DNA of 32,253 bases, from positions 1 to 32,253 of the forward strand of contig NZ_CAMLOV010000051.1 of the NCBI RefSeq assembly GCF_946481715.1, written 5' to 3'. The notes beneath the pieces are model-generated. The model had not been told where the DNA came from and made no database searches. It saw only the letters and a program-made list of their open reading frames with translations. Made by a program: the position numbers and the translations under genes. How positions within the stretch are numbered: position 1 is the stretch's first letter; each line of letters opens with the position of its first letter. The stretch comes from an uncultured Mucilaginibacter sp. Lineage in GTDB: Bacteria > Bacteroidota > Bacteroidia > Sphingobacteriales > Sphingobacteriaceae. This document shows, piece by piece, positions 17,077-24,844 of this stretch.

Positions 17077-17116
17077 CAAATGGTACATTTAGGTATCTAA
17101 ATGAAGATTAGTAAAC

Positions 17117-17290
17117 ATGCTTTACAGGATATCATTCTCGGAAATGAACAAACTGGCCCAGGCAGCCATCTCAAGACAACCCGGAATTTCCTTGGAAGAT
17201 ATGCGAAAGCAGGTAGCCTGGTTGAAAAGCAGTAGTACTTCAAGAACAAAAAAGCGACGCCCTCTTAACCTCGGTAAAAGAAATAATTAA
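17117..17290 (+). CDS. Possible small basic protein, or remnant of a disrupted gene
   Basis: A 57-codon frame (ATG 17117, with an internal ATG at 17144) gives a basic peptide ending in SRTKKRRPLNLGKRNN; its middle part reads AAISRQPGISLEDMRKQVAW. A second overlapping frame (17101-17235, 44 aa, starting MKISKHALQDIILGNEQTG) and a third short frame (17043-17111) are also open in the same DNA. So the stretch between the palindrome and the sigma gene may be the decayed end of an older gene rather than an intact one. The frame overlaps the end of the convergent sigma gene by 4 bp. No recognisable ribosome-binding site precedes either ATG. I recognise no family. Confidence 0.25.
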   Translation: MLYRISFSEMNKLAQAAISRQPGISLEDMRKQVAWLKSSSTSRTKKRRPLNLGKRNN

Positions 17291-17880
17291 CTTTTTTTGA
17301 GAATAATTGCAGCGATGGCTATTACAGCCGACATATCCATATTCGACTGCACAAAATTGGTGATGGAGCTAGTGGAGGCTTGCAGGTATTTTTTCACCGT
17401 TTCGCGCGATAGCCCCATCTGGCTGGCTATCTCGTCGTATTTTAACCTGTTATGGCGGCTTAGCAGGTAAACTTTTTGTTGTTGAGGCGGCAGGTGGTCT
17501 ATCGCCTGGTCAAGCAGGGTGTAGTACGCATCCAAACCGGCATTATCATCGGGCACAAGCGCCATGGCGTTTTCTTCGATGGTTTTTTGATGCAGGCGTT
17601 CTTTGGCAAGTTTACGCAGGCAGTTTAAGGCGTGGTTTTTGGAGATAACAAATAAATAAGCGCCGAAATTTTGAATTGCTGAAAGGCTCTCCCTGCTCAT
17701 CCAAATCTTGAGGAACACATCCTGCACAACTTCTTCGGCAAGTTCGGCGGAACCGGTGAGGCGGTAAATATGCGTGCCCAGGCGTTGGTGATGGGTGTTG
17801 AACAATTCGCTAAAGGCATGTTCGTCTCCATTTGCAACGTTCAATAGCAATTCTTTTTCACAAGATAATACGTCTAACAT
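17287..17880 (-). CDS. ECF RNA polymerase sigma factor (Bacteroidota FecI-like)
   Basis: A 197-aa extracytoplasmic-function sigma factor. Region 2 covers about residues 20-90 (AFSELFNTHHQRLGTHIYR, AEEVVQDVFLKIW, FGAYLFVISKNHALNCLRK), and region 4 covers about 125-175 (AIDHLPPQQQKVYLLSR, YDEIASQMGLSRETVKKYL). A short hydrophobic tail (AVIAIAAIILKKS) ends the protein, as in many members of this group. It should be held inactive by the FecR protein encoded downstream and released when the SusC receptor binds its glycan, then drive the SusC/SusD/GH92 genes. It is the first gene of the locus on this strand. Its own promoter lies in the AT-rich gap 17881-18043, in which I could not name a clear box. 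Confidence 0.95.
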   Translation of the reverse strand: MLDVLSCEKELLLNVANGDEHAFSELFNTHHQRLGTHIYRLTGSAELAEEVVQDVFLKIWMSRESLSAIQNFGAYLFVISKNHALNCLRKLAKERLHQKTIEENAMALVPDDNAGLDAYYTLLDQAIDHLPPQQQKVYLLSRHNRLKYDEIASQMGLSRETVKKYLQASTSSITNFVQSNMDMSAVIAIAAIILKKS

Positions 17881-18043
17881 AGGCTGTTATTGGTGTCGGC
17901 AAGTAATAAAAAATATACTACAAACGCAACCTCAATAATGTTTTAATGTTAAAAAAGTATCACTATGTGTAAATATAGGCGCTTTAATTTCTTGATTAGT
18001 AAATATTTAACCCTTGATAAAAATTACCTATCTGAGAAATATG

Positions 18044-19072
18044 TTAAAATAATGACGGGTTACCGCCCAGTTTTATCTTGCCCAGGTGCTTATAAGCGCT
18101 TTCGGTAGCCTCGCGGCCGCGGGCGGTACGCATTAAAAAACCTTCCTGTATTAAAAAAGGTTCGTAAACTTCTTCTATGGTACCTTCCTCTTCGCCAACG
18201 GCAGTGGCTATGGTTTTTAGCCCAACTGGCCCGCCTTTAAACTTATCAATAATGGTACTTAGTATCTTGTTATCCATCTCGTCCAGCCCGTGCTCATCTA
18301 CATTCAGGGCGTTCAGGGCGTATTTGGCAATAGCGGTATCAATATTTCCGTTGCCTTTTATCTGGGCAAAATCGCGGGTGCGGCGTAGCAGTGCGTTGGC
18401 AATACGCGGGGTGCCACGGCTTCGGCGGGCAATTTCGTAAGCACCCTCATCGCTAATAGGTGTTTTTAATATGGATGAGGAACGCAGCACAATAGTGGTA
18501 AGCAATTTGGCATCGTAATATTCCAGCCGGGCGTTTATGCCAAACCTTGCCCTTAAAGGCGCGGTGAGCAAGCCTGACCGGGTAGTTGCGCCAACAAGCG
18601 TAAATGGGTTTAAAGATATCTGTACCGACCGTGCGTTTGGCCCGCTCTCCAGCATAATATCTATCTTAAAATCCTCCATGGCCGAGTACAGGTACTCTTC
18701 CACCAAGGGGCTTAAGCGGTGTATCTCGTCAATAAAAAGGATGTCGCCGGTTTCCAGGTTGGTAAGCAGGCCTGCCAGGTCGCCGGGTTTATCCAGTACC
18801 GGGCCCGATGTTATTTTGATGCCTACGCCCATCTCGTTGGCCACAATGTAGGAGAGGGTGGTTTTGCCCAATCCCGGCGGGCCATGCAGCAACACGTGAT
18901 CAAGCGCTTCGCCGCGCTGGCGGGCCGCCTGTACAAATACCTTTAGGTTGGCTAATATTTTATGCTGCCCCGTAAAATCTTCAAAAGCCTGCGGGCGCAA
19001 TACTTTTTCTATATCGCGTTCGGCAGGGGAAAGGCGCTCACGTTCCGGGTCGAGATTTTCATTCATTGCCAA
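18044..19072 (-). CDS. ruvB: Holliday junction branch migration helicase RuvB
   Basis: A 342-aa AAA+ motor that, with RuvA, drives branch migration of Holliday junctions before RuvC cleavage. The Walker A motif is GPPGLGKTT (64-72) and Walker B is [10 protein letters not shown] (111-120). Sensor 1 and the arginine-finger region are in [21 protein letters not shown]. The C-terminal winged helix ends in [20 protein letters not shown]. Length and motif order are those of canonical RuvB. The start at 19072 ([10 protein letters not shown]) could also be the second ATG two codons on. It is not next to ruvA or ruvC here, and a repeat-rich gap separates it from the upstream glycosyltransferase gene. 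Confidence 0.98.
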   Translation of the reverse strand: MAMNENLDPERERLSPAERDIEKVLRPQAFEDFTGQHKILANLKVFVQAARQRGEALDHVLLHGPPGLGKTTLSYIVANEMGVGIKITSGPVLDKPGDLAGLLTNLETGDILFIDEIHRLSPLVEEYLYSAMEDFKIDIMLESGPNARSVQISLNPFTLVGATTRSGLLTAPLRARFGINARLEYYDAKLLTTIVLRSSSILKTPISDEGAYEIARRSRGTPRIANALLRRTRDFAQIKGNGNIDTAIAKYALNALNVDEHGLDEMDNKILSTIIDKFKGGPVGLKTIATAVGEEEGTIEEVYEPFLIQEGFLMRTARGREATESAYKHLGKIKLGGNPSLF

Positions 19073-19091
19073 CGAAATTAGTATTTTTTAG

Positions 19092-19180
19092 TTAGATGTT
19101 AGATATGAGATTTGAGAATTGAGACAAAAAATGCTTTGCAAGGTTCCTGTCTCACGTCTAATATCTCACATCTCAAATCT
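19092..19180. repeat. Intergenic inverted repeat of GAGATTTGAGA-type units
   Basis: The left arm, 19092-19126, is a run of near-repeats of TTAGAT/GAGATTTGAGA ending in TTGAGACA. The right arm, 19148-19180, begins TGTCTCAC and carries the inverted units (ATCTCACATCTCAAATCT). The arms fold into a long imperfect hairpin with a 21-nt loop. It lies between the glycosyltransferase stop and the ruvB start on the minus strand, overlapping the stop by 2 bp, so it can act as a terminator-like structure. Confidence 0.6.
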
Positions 19181-19910
19181 ATCCTTCCGGATATTTCCTA
19201 AAAATGCTGTTGAATTTCATTTGAAGCACACCGAAAACCGCTTCTTTGAAGATACCTTTCGACATTTTGGAGGTGCCGGCGGTGCGGTCGGTAAATATAA
19301 TGGGGATCTCTTTCACTTTAAAACCATGCTTTATGGTAGTGAATTTCATTTCTATCTGGAAGGCGTAACCCACAAACTTCACTTTATCAAGTTCTATGGT
19401 CTCCAATACTTTACGCTTGTAGCACATAAAGCCGGCGGTAGCATCCTGTATAGTAATACCGGTTATAAAACGTACGTAAACTGAGGCAAAATAACTCATC
19501 AGCACCCGGCTCATTGGCCAGTTAACCACGTTTACGCCTTTGATGTAGCGCGAGCCGACTACCGCATCCGCATCCTCTATACAAGCCTGGCGCAAGCGCA
19601 GCAGGTCATCGGGGTTGTGCGAAAAATCAGCGTCCATTTCAAAAACATAATCGTAATGGTTGGCAATGGCCCACTTAAAGCCCCTTATGTATGCCGTGCC
19701 CAATCCCAGTTTACCCGCTCGTTCTATTATAAAAAGCTTCTCGCCGTAATCGCGCTGTAACGACTTTACTATTTTAGCAGTACCATCGGGCGATCCATCA
19801 TCTATAATAAGCAGGTGAAAATCGTGCACCAACGAGAATACCTTGTGGATCATCCGTTCGATGTTTTCCTTCTCGTTATAGGTAGGTATAATAACTATGC
19901 TATCCGGCAC
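19179..19910 (-). CDS. Polyprenol-phosphate mannosyltransferase-like family 2 glycosyltransferase
   Basis: A 243-aa GT-A enzyme of the DPM1 type. It should transfer a hexose, usually mannose, from a nucleotide sugar to polyprenyl phosphate at the inner face of the cytoplasmic membrane. The nucleotide-binding start is IVIIPTYNEKENI, LLIIDDGSPDGT follows, and the metal-binding DAD is at 93-95 (EMDADFSHNP). KLGLGTAYIRGF and VVGSRYIKG are further family signatures, and TSKMSKGIFKEAVFGVL closes the domain. There is no C-terminal membrane domain, so it is the soluble single-domain form. Similar genes in Bacteroidota serve lipid-linked sugar pools for O-glycosylation. The donor sugar is inferred. 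It starts 119 bp downstream of the peptide transporter gene. Confidence 0.9.
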   Translation of the reverse strand: MPDSIVIIPTYNEKENIERMIHKVFSLVHDFHLLIIDDGSPDGTAKIVKSLQRDYGEKLFIIERAGKLGLGTAYIRGFKWAIANHYDYVFEMDADFSHNPDDLLRLRQACIEDADAVVGSRYIKGVNVVNWPMSRVLMSYFASVYVRFITGITIQDATAGFMCYKRKVLETIELDKVKFVGYAFQIEMKFTTIKHGFKVKEIPIIFTDRTAGTSKMSKGIFKEAVFGVLQMKFNSIFRKYPEG

Positions 19911-19983
19911 TTAATCTTTTTGGAAATGGGGGTAAACGTTCAGGGCGAAAATAACTGAAATTAAATTGCATCAAAACAAAAAA

Positions 19984-20007
19984 ACAGGAAAGCTTCCGCA
20001 ATCCTGT
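19984..20007 (-). terminator. Rho-independent terminator of the peptide transporter gene
   Basis: On the minus strand ACAGGA (20007-20002) pairs with TCCTGT (19989-19984) across a 12-nt loop, followed by a run of Ts (complement of the A-rich 19974-19984). It starts 22 bp after the transporter stop codon. Confidence 0.6.
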
Positions 20008-20028
20008 AATTTTTAGGTAATATTTTCT

Positions 20029-21519
20029 TTATAAGTTATTTGTTTCGGCAATAACTTCGTTTTCGATGTAAGGGTCGGTAATGTAGTTTCGCTCTTTAAG
20101 GCGCGATGAAACAATTAGGAATGCAATGATAAATACCGTGATAAATGCTACAAAGAACCATTCGTAATTGGCACCTTTAAGGTTTCTGGCCCACCAGCCA
20201 CCATCTTCAATAAGCCCGTTAACCACGGCGGTAATTAAGTTGCCAAACGAAACAACCAGGAACCAAATGCCCGACATGGTGCTCTTCATTGATTTTGGCG
20301 AATGGGTGTAAGCGTACTCTAATCCGGTAATAGATACCAGCACTTCTGCCGCCGATAATATTAAAAACGCCAATACCTGCCACCACATTGATGGATGGCC
20401 ACCATTATCGATACTTACGTGTGTAAAGCCTATAACCACGAATGATAAGGCTGTTAAAACTAAACCGGTACCCAGCCTGCGCAAGGGGGTTGTTTTTAAA
20501 CCAATTTTGTCGAACCAGGGATAAACTACATAGTTGAAAAATGGTATAAAAAGCAACAGGAAAATGGTATTAAATGTGGACATGGACCCAGGCTCTACAA
20601 TAAACGATGTAAAACCGAGGTTAATGTTACGGTCCATTTTTTCGGCATAAAGCGTCCACTCCGAAAGGCACTGGTCCCAAACCGCCCAAAAAGCGAGTGC
20701 AAAAAAGAATACGGCAATAACGCGGTACACAGCCTTAACGCCTTCCACACGTTCGGGATCATAGCTTTCCTTAGCAATATCAAGCAGTGATTGGCCGGGT
20801 TTCTTTTTGCTTAAATGGGTAAGCGCATACCAGGTAATAAATACCAGGTTGTTGCGGTTTACGCCTTGCGGAGGTACTTTTACATACCTTTTACGGCCCA
20901 TAAAGAATATCACGGTTGCTATGGCCATTAATATCCCCGGAACACCAAAAGCCCATTTTGCGCCGTAGTATTTGTAAATAGTTGGGATAGCTATGGTTGA
21001 TAACATGGAGCCGGCATTGATGCTGAAATAAAACCAGCCGTAAACTTTTGAAAGCAAATCCTGATTGCTGGCATCAAATTGATCGCCTACGTTGGCAGAA
21101 ACACAGGATTTAATGCCGCCTGCGCCGATAGCCACAACCAGCATACCGATCTCGAAACCGCCGAGGCTTGTATCGAACATCGAAAGCAAAAGATGCCCGA
21201 AGCAATAAACTACAGAAACATACAAAATGAGTTTGTATTTACCGGTAAACCAATCGGCAACCATACCGCCCACAAATGGCAGTGCATAAGCCACCATCAC
21301 AAATAAGTGGTTTAGTTTGTTGGCATGGGCATCGGCCTGCTGTGATAAGGCAACATCGCCGGTAGGATTAAAAAATTGTTTTACCAAAAACAAGGTAAGG
21401 ATAGAACGCATACCATAAAAGCTGAAGCGTTCTGCTGCTTCGTTACCAATAATAAATGGTACAGCCTTAGGGAATCTCGATTTCTTTTTAATAGGGACTT
21501 CAGCGATGCTTTCTTGCAT
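20029..21519 (-). CDS. POT/PTR2 family proton-coupled peptide transporter
   Basis: A 496-aa inner-membrane transporter of the POT branch of the major facilitator superfamily, importing di- and tripeptides with protons. The family motifs are clear: NEAAERFSFYGMRSILTLFL near the N-terminus (the ExxERFxYY-like signature), GAGGIKSCVSANVGDQF, and YGWFYFSINAGSM. About 12-14 hydrophobic segments are visible, with the C-terminal half including GSMSTFNTIFLLLFIPFFNY and a conserved VLVSITGLEYAYTHSPKSMKS. Length is typical. It is transcribed alone, with a terminator after it. The ATG at 21519 is the first plausible start. Substrate preference cannot be told from the sequence. Confidence 0.95.
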   Translation of the reverse strand: MQESIAEVPIKKKSRFPKAVPFIIGNEAAERFSFYGMRSILTLFLVKQFFNPTGDVALSQQADAHANKLNHLFVMVAYALPFVGGMVADWFTGKYKLILYVSVVYCFGHLLLSMFDTSLGGFEIGMLVVAIGAGGIKSCVSANVGDQFDASNQDLLSKVYGWFYFSINAGSMLSTIAIPTIYKYYGAKWAFGVPGILMAIATVIFFMGRKRYVKVPPQGVNRNNLVFITWYALTHLSKKKPGQSLLDIAKESYDPERVEGVKAVYRVIAVFFFALAFWAVWDQCLSEWTLYAEKMDRNINLGFTSFIVEPGSMSTFNTIFLLLFIPFFNYVVYPWFDKIGLKTTPLRRLGTGLVLTALSFVVIGFTHVSIDNGGHPSMWWQVLAFLILSAAEVLVSITGLEYAYTHSPKSMKSTMSGIWFLVVSFGNLITAVVNGLIEDGGWWARNLKGANYEWFFVAFITVFIIAFLIVSSRLKERNYITDPYIENEVIAETNNL

Positions 21520-21629
21520 TAGTTGTTTGGGGATAAAATTTGCCTTAAAAATACTATAATTATGCTAAACCAAAATTTTATACCGAAAATATTACAGATG
21601 GGTATAGTAATGATGGTTTATAGGTTTTT

Positions 21630-22559
21630 TTACTGTTGTATTGTTTTCCTTACGGGGACTTGCTCCCTATCTATCAATGCCTGTTTTTTTGGATCTGTAA
21701 ACTGGGCATCCTCCGGTTGAGGGACGTTGCGCATGTCCAGGTTCTCCACATAGCGCCACCTGCCATCCTTCAACTGGTAGCCATCGTAACTCAGGTCGGG
21801 GCCAAAGGTGTCCGGGCGGCCCTTCATCTTCGGGTCGGGTGGCGAGAGGTGGTCAAACACAATAAGGTGTTGCTCGGGCACGTAACGCAGCAACATAGAT
21901 GCCTGCCGGGTGTACTCAAATACCACGCGCTTGCGGGTTTTGCCATTGCCGTCAAAAACCGCCATGCCTAATACGGGTTTATCTTCTTTATTGAACGAAA
22001 GTACATCAATCACCTTTTTGTTGGATCGTACTGTGTTGCCTTTCCAGCCTAATAAAACATAGTAGGGGGTGGCCGAGTTTATGCGTACAATTTTATAATA
22101 CTGAGCGCCAAACCATTTGCGGTTATCAGTAACGCTGTCTTCGGGGTTTTTTTGCAGGGGCGAGTAATCTTCCAGCGGGTACATCAATAATTTTTCGCCG
22201 GTATTTATCTGGATGGTGCCGTAAAACCGGTAGCTGCCATCCTCGTTCATGATATGCCAGCTAAATATGCGGAAACGGTTATCGGGCGCATTGATGATGC
22301 TGATGCTTTTTACCGAATCGAAAGTGTAATTAAAAGAATGTGGTACTTTAAGCGCAGCTACCAGTGTGGGTATAAATTTGTAGTTGGCTTCCTTGCGGGC
22401 CAGGTCGTCGGTATCATTAATAAACCGTTTGCCCAATTTGGCCAGGCTATCCTCAAACATCCGTAACCGTTTTATATTGCCGCTTTCGTCGGAATGCTGG
22501 GCGAAGGCTACACTACAGGCGAGCAGCAGGGAGAGGATGATGGATAAACGTTTGATCAC
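21630..22559 (-). CDS. Secreted protein of unknown function
   Basis: A 309-aa protein with a clear signal peptide (MIKRLSIILSLLLACSVAFAQ). The mature part alternates strands and charged turns, and has repeated aromatic/glycine patterns (YRFYGTIQINTG, KWFGAQYYKIVRI, YYVLLGWKGN). The late part contains VVFEYTRQASMLLRYVPEQ and FGPDLSYDGYQLKDGRWRYV. I recognise no catalytic motif and no named family. The look is that of conserved Bacteroidota periplasmic or surface proteins. It is preceded by the gap with tandem hairpins (22645-22692), which separates it from the thiolase gene, so it is probably transcribed on its own. Confidence 0.75.
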   Translation of the reverse strand: MIKRLSIILSLLLACSVAFAQHSDESGNIKRLRMFEDSLAKLGKRFINDTDDLARKEANYKFIPTLVAALKVPHSFNYTFDSVKSISIINAPDNRFRIFSWHIMNEDGSYRFYGTIQINTGEKLLMYPLEDYSPLQKNPEDSVTDNRKWFGAQYYKIVRINSATPYYVLLGWKGNTVRSNKKVIDVLSFNKEDKPVLGMAVFDGNGKTRKRVVFEYTRQASMLLRYVPEQHLIVFDHLSPPDPKMKGRPDTFGPDLSYDGYQLKDGRWRYVENLDMRNVPQPEDAQFTDPKKQALIDREQVPVRKTIQQ

Positions 22560-22644
22560 TTTACTTTATTTACGGTATAGCGTATAACTTAAAACAGAGC
22601 GTTTTATTTTTACTGCCATTAACCATTTTATTAAACTATTCTCT

Positions 22645-22692
22645 CGCAAAGGCGTAAAGACGCACTTTGCGATGCCGGCAACTTTGCGGCAT
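22645..22692. repeat. Two tandem hairpins downstream of the thiolase gene
   Basis: The first hairpin is CGCAAAG at 22645-22651 with CTTTGCG at 22665-22671, enclosing an inner GCGT AAAG ACGC stem. The second is ATGCCG (22672-22677) with CGGCAT (22687-22692). They abut and lie 33 bp after the thiolase stop codon. CGCAAAGGCG-type repeats are known as scattered intergenic elements in several Bacteroidota. They may terminate the thiolase message. Confidence 0.6.
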
Positions 22693-22724
22693 AGCGCCTT
22701 CGCAGGCAATAAAAATACAAATTC

Positions 22725-23903
22725 TTAAACCAAATTCTCAATCACCATAGCGCTTGCGCCACCGCCGCCGTTGCAAATGCCTGCCGCGCCAAGCTTGCCA
22801 TTGTTTTGTTGCAAAACGTGTATAAGCGTCACAATAATACGTGCCCCGGAGGCGCCGAGCGGGTGCCCGATAGCTACAGCGCCACCGTTTACGTTTACTT
22901 TAGCGGGGTTTAAATTCAATAATTTATTATTAGCTACGGATACTACCGAGAAGGCTTCATTTATCTCAAAAAAATCTATCTGATCTGACGATAATCCGGC
23001 TTTATGCAAAGCAAGAGGGATAGCCTTTGAGGGTGCTGTAGTGAAATATTCCGGGGCCTGTTGTGCATCGGCATAAGAAACTATTTTGGCTAATGGTTTT
23101 ATGCCCATAGCTTCCGCCTTTTCCCTGCTCATCAATACTAATGCCGCGGCGCCATCATTTAGGGTTGATGCGTTTGCGGCAGTTACGGTGCCGTCTTTTT
23201 TAAATACGGGTTTCAAGGTAGGGATCTTGTCGAACTTTACGGCAGCCGGTTCTTCATCATTGATGAACAGCGTTACTTCGCCTTTTTTATCCTTCAATTC
23301 TACCGGGGTTATCTCATCCGTAAACTTACCCGAGGCCTGTGATGCCTGGGCGCGCCTGTACGATTCTATGGCGAAGGCATCCTGGTCTTCGCGGGTAACA
23401 TTGCAGTCTACCGCGCAAAGCTCGGCCGCCGACCCCATATGGTAATCGTTATAAACATCCCATAGCCCGTCTTTTACCAGGCCGTCGGTTATTTGCCCGT
23501 TACCCAGGCGGTAGCCGTTGCGGGCCTTATCCAGGTAGTAGGGCACATTGCTCATGCTTTCCATGCCGCCTGCCAGTACAATATCATTGTCGCCATTGGC
23601 TATGCTTTGGGCTGCCAGCATAATGGCCTTCATGCCCGACGCGCAAACTTTATTAACGGTGGTAGCGGGCATGTAAGGCAGGCCTGCAAATATGGCTGCC
23701 TGCGTTGCGGGTGCCTGCCCCAAATTGGCCGATAGCACATTACCCATATAAACTTCCTGTATATCGGCAGGTTTCAATCCGGCTTTCTCCACAGCCGATT
23801 TAATAACCACAGCGCCTAACTGGGTAGCCGATAGCGCGGCAAGACCGCCGCCAAAACTGCCGATAGGGGTACGCGTTGCCGATACGATATAAACTTCTTT
23901 CAT
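22725..23903 (-). CDS. Acetyl-CoA C-acetyltransferase (thiolase)
   Basis: A 392-aa thiolase that condenses two acetyl-CoA, or cleaves acetoacetyl-CoA, in the cytosol. The nucleophilic Cys is C88 (VNKVCASGMKA). The second-half signature is NGGAVAIGHPLGASGAR with H347, and the proton-relay Cys is C377 (GICNGGGGAS). The N-terminal EVYIVSATRTPIGSFGG and ESMSNVPYYLDKARNGYRLG are typical of acetoacetyl-CoA thiolases. All catalytic residues are present. No 3-hydroxyacyl-CoA dehydrogenase is next to it, so it is not in a beta-oxidation operon here; a biosynthetic role or breakdown of branched amino acids is equally possible. Tandem hairpins follow the stop. Confidence 0.95.
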   Translation of the reverse strand: MKEVYIVSATRTPIGSFGGGLAALSATQLGAVVIKSAVEKAGLKPADIQEVYMGNVLSANLGQAPATQAAIFAGLPYMPATTVNKVCASGMKAIMLAAQSIANGDNDIVLAGGMESMSNVPYYLDKARNGYRLGNGQITDGLVKDGLWDVYNDYHMGSAAELCAVDCNVTREDQDAFAIESYRRAQASQASGKFTDEITPVELKDKKGEVTLFINDEEPAAVKFDKIPTLKPVFKKDGTVTAANASTLNDGAAALVLMSREKAEAMGIKPLAKIVSYADAQQAPEYFTTAPSKAIPLALHKAGLSSDQIDFFEINEAFSVVSVANNKLLNLNPAKVNVNGGAVAIGHPLGASGARIIVTLIHVLQQNNGKLGAAGICNGGGGASAMVIENLV

Positions 23904-23989
23904 GATGCCTTTATAATTTGGTGCGGCAAATTTATATTTTTTGCTTTAACAATAACGCGGTGTGGAAAATTTATTATGCATGCATAGTA

Positions 23990-24490
23990 TTAGGTTGCGT
24001 TTGTGCTGAGATAGATGAGATATTTTATCCCTGCAAACAACACTGGCAGAAAATTAGGTGATTCGAAAAAAAGCCTGTCGAAAGTTATTAGCAGGGATGA
24101 GTTGATGTCCCCCTCTATCTCCATAATTTGCTGCCCGTTCTCATCTCTCCATATGTATGCCATCCGCCAAATATTTGGAATGCTTAAAGTAGCTTTTACA
24201 CTATTATTGAGTACCAGCTCGAGGGTGCTACTAAAAAATTTTCTTTCGGCATAACCTATTTGTTTACCATCTGGCATTTTTAGGTACACATCGCCAATAC
24301 CCGCGCTCACGGCCACAATGGAGTTACCATCAGTTTCGAAGATAGTTGCCGACGAGAATAAGCCCGCATGGTAAATTTTGCCATATTGGTTTTGCCCGTC
24401 GGTAAGGCTATAGTCCGGCGTAAACCAGCCGTTTTTTACCAGCCAAAGCTTGTTGCCTTTTAAATTGGATAAACTGTTATATGAAGGCAT
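23990..24490 (-). CDS. Small protein with tubby/LURP-one-like pattern and hydrophobic tail (paralogue 1)
   Basis: A 166-aa protein of unknown function. The first 45 residues (LWLVKNGWFTPDYSLTDGQ, then YGKIY) align without a gap to the protein encoded at 24845-25378: LTDGQ is at 29-33 and YGK at 36-38 in both. The strand-rich body (ATIFETDGNSIVAVSAG, LELVLNNSVKATL, QQIMEIEGD) ends in a hydrophobic stretch (FLPVLFAGIKYLIYL) that could insert in the membrane as a C-terminal anchor. The pattern resembles LURP-one/tubby-like beta-barrel proteins, but that fold is an inference. It is the last gene of the SPFH gene cluster and is separated from the ribbon-helix-helix gene by 182 bp with repeated TTTTTGAAG motifs, so it may have its own promoter. 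Confidence 0.7.
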   Translation of the reverse strand: MPSYNSLSNLKGNKLWLVKNGWFTPDYSLTDGQNQYGKIYHAGLFSSATIFETDGNSIVAVSAGIGDVYLKMPDGKQIGYAERKFFSSTLELVLNNSVKATLSIPNIWRMAYIWRDENGQQIMEIEGDINSSLLITFDRLFFESPNFLPVLFAGIKYLIYLSTNAT

Positions 24491-24672
24491 TTTGAGCGGC
24501 GAAATTTGTGTAGTGCCAAAGGTGCATTTTAATGCTCAAAAGGCACCTTATTTTTGAAGAAAAGCACCCATTTTTTGAAGATTTTTGAAGGTTTTCGCGC
24601 AAAAATATCGGTTTTCAAGTGCGTTTTCTAACTACTATTTTGTGCACTTTTAATTTATACGTTGGGCGCAAA
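24491..24672. promoter_or_regulatory. Control region with phased TTTTTGAAG repeats and a hairpin
   Basis: TTTTTGAAG occurs at 24551-24559, 24572-24580 and 24582-24590, that is 21 bp and 10 bp apart, about two turns and one turn of the helix. A hairpin AAGGTGC / GCACCTT spans 24519-24549. Both lie upstream of the minus-strand gene that starts at 24490 and directly after the ribbon-helix-helix gene. Phased short repeats are how ribbon-helix-helix proteins often bind; that they do here is an inference. Confidence 0.4.
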
Positions 24673-24837
24673 TTACTCTTTTTTCTTTCGCGTAGCTTTC
24701 TTCCTGCCGGCAAGCGCCTGTTGCAGCAGGTACTCTATCTGCCCGTTGGTGCTGCGGAATTCGTCGGCACCCCAGGCCTCTATTTCCTTAAGTACCTCGG
24801 GGTTTATCCTTAATACAAATGCTTTCTTCTCTCCCAT
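24673..24837 (-). CDS. Arc-type ribbon-helix-helix DNA-binding protein
   Basis: A 54-aa protein. The N-terminal strand KKAFVLRI is the DNA-contacting ribbon, helix A is INPEVLKEIEAWGADEF, the turn RSTNGQ is the Arc/MetJ-like hallmark, and helix B is IEYLLQQAL. A basic tail (GRKKATRKKKE) follows. Such proteins dimerise and bind short operator repeats; here it may regulate the SPFH gene cluster. The start codon at 24837 lies 7 bp after the stop of the upstream gene, so the two are in one unit. No toxin of a known kind is adjacent, so I do not call this a toxin-antitoxin pair. Confidence 0.85.
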   Translation of the reverse strand: MGEKKAFVLRINPEVLKEIEAWGADEFRSTNGQIEYLLQQALAGRKKATRKKKE

Positions 24838-24844
24838 GCCTATT

